Shown piece after piece: positions 60,521-64,000 of a stretch of 64,000 bases of DNA; position 1 is the stretch's first letter; each line of letters starts with the position of its first letter. Position numbers and translations under genes: made by a program. This stretch comes from Leifsonia aquatica (GTDB lineage Bacteria; Actinomycetota; Actinomycetes; Actinomycetales; Microbacteriaceae). The DNA lies in the NCBI RefSeq assembly GCF_014190775.1, contig NZ_JACHVP010000001.1, positions 682,001-746,000 on the forward strand, written 5' to 3'. The notes below the pieces were generated by a model that searched no databases, had not been told where the DNA came from, and saw only the letters and a program-made list of their open reading frames with translations.

Positions 60521-61221
60521 TCGTCCACCTCCGGGGCGTCGACGTGGGCGTGGGCGGGCTCCGGGGCGGCGTCCTCGCGCAGCTCCGCTCCGCTCGCCTC
60601 CTGGAACAGTCGCGTCAGGTGGGCCAGCTCGGTCGTGGTGACCAGCGGCACGACGGCCGGCGAGACCACGTAGAGGTCGGGGTCGTCGGACTCGGGCACC
60701 AGCAGCCCGAGGCGCTCCATGGCGGCGATCGCGGCGCGGATGCGGCGGTCGACGCGCACTTCGTCGTTCGACGCGTCCGTCTGGAAGCGCCCGAGGAACT
60801 CGGCGATGTGGTCGCGGCTGACGGTGACGGCATCGTCGGCTGCGTCCGTGTACGCGTGCTCCTGGCGCAGCAGGATGAGCAGCAGGGAAGCGTCACGGGA
60901 GAGCGGCTTCTCGCGGCGGAGGAGCACGGGGGCGCCGTCCTCGGCGCTCTGCCGCTTGAAGGCGACCTCGTGGTCGCGATCGATCGTCAGGGTGAGGAAG
61001 AGCTCCTCCAGCCGGCCGCGCACGTCCTCCTCGTAGTCGACGAGCCCGCTCCATGCTTCGGGATGGGTGGCCCGCGTGATGAACCGGCTGGTCAGGAGGG
61101 TGACGAGAGCACGGCGGGCGGGCAGGGGGAGCCGCTCGTCGGCGGCGTCGCCGAACGCGTCGGCCGTCACGGCCTCCGCCCGGTCGTCGAGATCCGTGTC
61201 GTCGGCGATCGTGTCGGTCAT
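60517..61221 (-). CDS. jetB: Wadjet kite-like subunit JetB (MksE, DUF4194)
   Basis: A protein of 234 residues matching DUF4194, the MukE-like subunit: 'RRALVTLLTSRFITRATHPE', 'LEELFLTLTIDRDHEVAFKR', 'LSRDASLLLILLRQEHAYT', and a C-terminal winged-helix part 'VRVDRRIRAAIAAMERLGLL' followed by 'YVVSPAVVPLV'. It bridges JetA to the JetC heads. It overlaps jetA and jetC by four bases each (ATGA), so the three are translated in step. Confidence 0.9.
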   Translation of the reverse strand: MTDTIADDTDLDDRAEAVTADAFGDAADERLPLPARRALVTLLTSRFITRATHPEAWSGLVDYEEDVRGRLEELFLTLTIDRDHEVAFKRQSAEDGAPVLLRREKPLSRDASLLLILLRQEHAYTDAADDAVTVSRDHIAEFLGRFQTDASNDEVRVDRRIRAAIAAMERLGLLVPESDDPDLYVVSPAVVPLVTTTELAHLTRLFQEASGAELREDAAPEPAHAHVDAPEVDE

Positions 61222-62765
61222 CGCTCCGTCCTCCCGCCGCGTGTCGCGGCCGTCTCATCGTCCGCGCCGCCGAAGCGGGTGCGCGGGAAGGTCACTTCGC
61301 GCTCGGTCTCGCCCTCCACCGCGATGCGCACGGTGTCGACGCCGTCGAGCACCGAGTCCCGTTCGGCAGCGGCGTCGAGCAGGCTCACCAGGAGGCCCAG
61401 TCGCCGGAACTCCGGAGGGGTCGCGGCGTAGACCTCCGCGCCGGAGACCTGCGCGCGTTCGGCGAGGAGGCGCTCGATGGTCTCCTGCACCGCGTCCGGA
61501 CTGGTGCCGACCGCGAGACGCAGGGCGGCGCGCTCCGATGCCGGCAGCGCGTCCCGGCTCTCGGTGACGGCCACCGCGATGTCGGGCCGCTCGCCGCCGC
61601 GCCAGACCTGCGTCTGGGTGACGTCGGTGAGCGCCCACGGGCCGAGTCTCAGCACGTCCTCGGGCACCGAGACGGGCCCGGGGCGCACCTGGGCCCAGTG
61701 GGCGCCGGCCGCGAGGGCCTGGTCGGCCAGGGACAGGAGGCGCTGGTGCTTCTCGGCGCCCGACCGGCTGAGGAACCGGCGCAGCGACGACATCCAGCGC
61801 ACGTACGTCTCCTGCACGGTCTGCTCCTCGGCGAGGAGCGAGCCGATCAGGGTCTCCAGTTGCAGACGCTGACGCTCGGTCATCTCGGCGATCGCGAGCG
61901 GCTGCGCCAGCACGCGCTCCAGGTCGGCACGCATCCCGTCGAGACCGTGGGAGGAGAGCATGGACGCGAAACCGCGGTACGCGCGCCCCTCCGGCGTCTG
62001 CTCGAGGAGGTCGTTGTCGCGCAGGTACTGCTCCACCAGCGCTCCCTTGCCCACCTGGTCCTCGGTCGCGCGTCGGGCGACCTCACGGTGCCGCTGCTCG
62101 ACCATCGCACTGAGCCGGCGGAAGTCCTCCGGGAGCGACGCGGTGAGCCGGAGCACTTCGCGGAGCTGGCGGCGCACCGCCTCGCCGGGGGCCGGCTCCA
62201 CGCCGCCCGCCGCGATGCGCGCGCGGCGCGCCTGCAGCTGGGCGATCTGGTCGTCGATGCGCGCGAGCTGCGCGTCGGGATCGGGGTCGGTCATGTCGGC
62301 CAGCTGGTGGACGGCGTGGGCGATGCTGCCGAACCGGGCCTCCGACACCACGGAGTCGGCGTCCACGAGCTCGCGCACGATGCGGAGCGCCTGGAGCGAG
62401 TACTGCGACAGCCGGTACTCGGCCCGGCCTTCGCGGTCATGGGGGCGGGAGCGGACGAGCCAGCGGTTGTCCACCCATCCCCGGCAGTAGTCGGCGGGCG
62501 CCGAGCGGCGGGGGAGCGCGGGATCCTCGGCGGAGGCGTCGGCGACGTCGGCGGAGGCCGGGGCGGCTTCGCCCTCGGAGACGGCGCCGAGCGCCTCCGC
62601 CACCTTCTGGTGGAACCAGTCGGCGGAGACGGGGCCGTCGGCGAACTCGAGGTGCCGCGAGAACAAGGGGAGGATCCACCGCCCGTTGTGGCTGCGCAGC
62701 AGCGCCCACGTGGGATGTTCCTCCCAGGCGTCCGCGACCGCGTCGGCGGCGAGGGCCTCGTCCAT
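61218..62765 (-). CDS. jetA: Wadjet kleisin-like subunit JetA (MksF, DUF3375)
   Basis: A protein of 515 residues of the DUF3375 family, the kleisin of the complex. The start region 'HPTWALLRSHNGRWILPLFS' and 'DYCRGWVDNRWLVRS' with 'EYRLSQYSLQALRIVREL' form the N-terminal winged helix; a long coiled coil follows ('LARIDDQIAQLQARRARI'). The C-terminus is a second winged helix ('LGLLVSLLDAAAERDSVLDG' region). ATG 62765 has GGAGG only three bases upstream. It lies 27 bases after a U-tailed terminator and 75 bases after the initiator tRNA, so its own promoter is not obvious. Confidence 0.9.
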   Translation of the reverse strand: MDEALAADAVADAWEEHPTWALLRSHNGRWILPLFSRHLEFADGPVSADWFHQKVAEALGAVSEGEAAPASADVADASAEDPALPRRSAPADYCRGWVDNRWLVRSRPHDREGRAEYRLSQYSLQALRIVRELVDADSVVSEARFGSIAHAVHQLADMTDPDPDAQLARIDDQIAQLQARRARIAAGGVEPAPGEAVRRQLREVLRLTASLPEDFRRLSAMVEQRHREVARRATEDQVGKGALVEQYLRDNDLLEQTPEGRAYRGFASMLSSHGLDGMRADLERVLAQPLAIAEMTERQRLQLETLIGSLLAEEQTVQETYVRWMSSLRRFLSRSGAEKHQRLLSLADQALAAGAHWAQVRPGPVSVPEDVLRLGPWALTDVTQTQVWRGGERPDIAVAVTESRDALPASERAALRLAVGTSPDAVQETIERLLAERAQVSGAEVYAATPPEFRRLGLLVSLLDAAAERDSVLDGVDTVRIAVEGETEREVTFPRTRFGGADDETAATRGGRTER

Positions 62766-62791
62766 ATTCCTCCGCGCTGGGGTTCGGGATC

Positions 62792-62834
62792 AAAAAAAGG
62801 CCCGGACCGGGGATTTCTCCTCGAGTCCGGGCCT
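62792..62834 (-). terminator. Rho-independent terminator between tRNA and jetA
   Basis: A perfect 10-base stem (62798-62807 with 62825-62834), a 17-base loop and a run of seven A on the plus strand, which is seven U in the minus-strand RNA. It ends the tRNA transcript, just before jetA. Confidence 0.9.
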
Positions 62835-62840
62835 GTCCGG

Positions 62841-62914
62841 TTGCGGGGGCAGGATTTGAACCTACGACCTCTGGGTTATGAGCCCAGCGAGCTACCGAGC
62901 TGCTCCACCCCGCG
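62841..62914 (-). tRNA. Initiator tRNA-fMet (CAU)
   Basis: Seventy-four bases fold as a tRNA with anticodon CAU (complement of 62878-62880). Initiator features are clear: an unpaired C1-A72 at the acceptor end (5' CGCGGGG against CCCCGCA), and three G-C pairs in the anticodon stem (GGG-CTCATAA-CCC). The D-loop and T-loop (TTCAAAT) are normal. The genomic sequence ends CC after A73 and does not encode a full CCA. Confidence 0.96.
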
Positions 62915-62926
62915 GCACAAGAAATG

Positions 62927-62932
62927 ACTCTA
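62927..62932 (-). promoter_or_regulatory. -10 element of tRNA-fMet
   Basis: TAGAGT on the minus strand ends 12 bases before the first tRNA base. A weak TTTCCC lies 18 bases further upstream. The region 62915-63049 holds nothing else recognised except the ribosome site of the next gene. Confidence 0.5.
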
Positions 62933-63049
62933 GCACGGCTCTGAGGGGGTGGGAAATCGAACCCGTATCCCGGGCGCGTCCGGCGCGCTCCTCCCGGTGG
63001 TAGACCGCCCGTCCCACTAAAGTCGGGTTCAAGACGTAGGGGACAGGGC

Positions 63050-64000
63050 ATGGCGAGTAGCACTCAGAAGTACCGGGTGGTCGTGATCGAGGACGACCCG
63101 GATGTGGCCTTCTTCATGAAGACCGTGCTCGAGAAGCGGGCGGACGCCGTGGTGACGGCGATCACCGATCCCTCCCGGGCACTCGCCGCCATCGCGGACT
63201 TCGAGCCCGATCTCGTCCTGACCGACATCGAGATGCCGGGCATCTCGGGCCTCGATCTGCTCAAGGAGCTGCGCTCGCAGTATCCGGGGATGCCGGTGGT
63301 GGTGATGACGGCCCACGTGTCGGTGGACTACGCCGTCGCCGCCCTGCGCAGCCAGGCGGACGAGTTCCTGACGAAGCCGGTGGCGTCCGCCGACCTCGTG
63401 TCGATCGTGACGCGTCTGGCGGAGGAGGGGCGGACCAAGCGGTCCGCCTCGCGGCAGCAGGTCGTGCTCGCCATCGGCGCGCACCCGGACGACGTCGAGA
63501 TCGGTGTCGGCGGCATCCTCGCCGCGCACCGCGACGCCGGCAACCAGGTCGTCATCCTGACCCTGTCGCGCGGTGCGCGCGGCGGCGATGCGGACGACCG
63601 CCAGCACGAGTCGCTCGCCGCGGCGGAGCTGCTCGGCGCCCGGCTGTTCCTGGAAGACCTCGAGGACACGCACATCTCGGCGGCCGACCCGACGGTGTCG
63701 ATCATCGAGCGGGTGGTGCGGGAGGTCGAGCCCGACATCGTCTACACGCACTCCGCACACGACCGGCACCAGGACCACCGGGCGGTGAACGCCGCGGTCA
63801 GCGTGGCGACCCGCAACGTGCGGACGGTCTGCTGCTTCCAGAGCCCGAGCGCCACCATCGACTTCCGTCCCACGCGCTTCGTCCCGATCGACGGCTTCAC
63901 GGACGCCAAGCTCGCCCTGATCGACTGCTTCCGCTCGCAGGACCTGCGCGCCTACCTCGAGCACGACTTCGTGCTCGCGACCGCGCGCTACTGGTCGCGG
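63050..64000 (+). CDS. Response regulator receiver-PIG-L deacetylase fusion (partial)
   Basis: The 317 codons seen run off the right edge. Residues 1-130 are a complete receiver domain: acidic pair in 'VVVIEDDPDVAFF', phosphoacceptor Asp in 'LVLTDIEMPGISG', Thr in 'VVVMTAHVS' and Lys in 'DEFLTKPVAS'. From about 140 comes a PIG-L/LmbE zinc deacetylase: 'LAIGAHPDDVEIGVGGILAA' (zinc His-Asp-Asp) and 'THSAHDRHQDHRAVNAAVSV' (second zinc His). Such enzymes deacetylate N-acetyl sugars or related amides. Phosphorylation would be expected to gate the enzyme. No kinase is in view. ATG 63050 has AGGGGACAGG upstream. Confidence 0.88.
   Translation, partial: MASSTQKYRVVVIEDDPDVAFFMKTVLEKRADAVVTAITDPSRALAAIADFEPDLVLTDIEMPGISGLDLLKELRSQYPGMPVVVMTAHVSVDYAVAALRSQADEFLTKPVASADLVSIVTRLAEEGRTKRSASRQQVVLAIGAHPDDVEIGVGGILAAHRDAGNQVVILTLSRGARGGDADDRQHESLAAAELLGARLFLEDLEDTHISAADPTVSIIERVVREVEPDIVYTHSAHDRHQDHRAVNAAVSVATRNVRTVCCFQSPSATIDFRPTRFVPIDGFTDAKLALIDCFRSQDLRAYLEHDFVLATARYWSR

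Noticed and set aside
57200-60673. Long plus-strand open frame opposite jetC and jetB
   Set aside because: jetC and jetB have intact ATPase and domain motifs with coupled starts; the opposite frame has none and runs across the jetB-jetC junction.
62947-62975. Sequence resembling a tRNA T-arm on the minus strand (GGGTTCGATTTCCC)
   Set aside because: The loop is one base too long and no D-arm, anticodon arm or acceptor stem can be drawn around it; probably chance, near the tRNA promoter.

Overview
The window is about 70 percent G+C, gene-dense and rich in GTG starts. It carries several families I know mainly from Actinobacteria (DUF3117, DUF3107, UPF0182, AdnAB helicase-nuclease, Zincin_2/DUF2342). 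A Leifsonia-like member of the Microbacteriaceae or a close Micrococcales relative fits best; this is inferred from family content and protein resemblance, not from a search. No phage, insertion sequence or CRISPR array is visible, and no gene-free stretch exceeds 300 bases.

Layout. 1-5.4 kb: partial LtrA-like membrane protein, VanZ-like protein, DUF779 plus ExaC-type aldehyde dehydrogenase with a GAF regulator and paired palindromes, fructosamine-kinase-like protein. 5.4-8 kb: structured leader and pnp. 8-12.2 kb: Lrp/AsnC regulator divergent from a branched-chain 2-oxoacid dehydrogenase operon (E1 alpha, E1 beta, E2). 12.2-23.5 kb: dapD/dapE, PIG-V-like membrane enzyme, DUF3117, O-methyltransferase, tatB, MFS transporter plus PLP enzyme, then mrp, DUF1003, an MgtE-N/CBS protein and a stress-type membrane protein. 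From memory this follows the order of the M. tuberculosis Rv1201-Rv1234 region, without sigE/rseA/htrA. 23.6-28.9 kb: one-protein kinase/regulator fusion followed by aldolase, HAD phosphatase, dhaL and dhaK. 28.9-33.8 kb: aminopeptidase P, PHP phosphoesterase, two tandem secreted transglycosylase-like paralogues. 33.9-53.9 kb: DEAD-box helicase, ferritin-like protein, DUF3107, adnA, adnB, a kinase-fold protein, nudC, uvrD2, an E1-like protein, Zincin_2, PDZ-Lon protease and UPF0182, a second block matching Rv3211-Rv3193c. 54-57 kb: two convergent ROK regulators and an isochorismatase-like hydrolase. 57-62.8 kb: jetA-jetB-jetC (Wadjet/MksFEB) next to initiator tRNA. 63 kb to the end: a receiver-PIG-L fusion that runs off the window.

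Points that stand out: a Wadjet-type JetABC operon with no room for the JetD nuclease; many genes with a TANNNT hexamer six or seven bases before the start codon (leaderless mRNA), including dapD and dapE sharing one -10; a kinase-fold protein that has lost its catalytic residues; a hybrid kinase whose receiver has a degraded acidic pocket; and an E1-like (TOMM-related) gene overlapping uvrD2 on the opposite strand by 134 bases.
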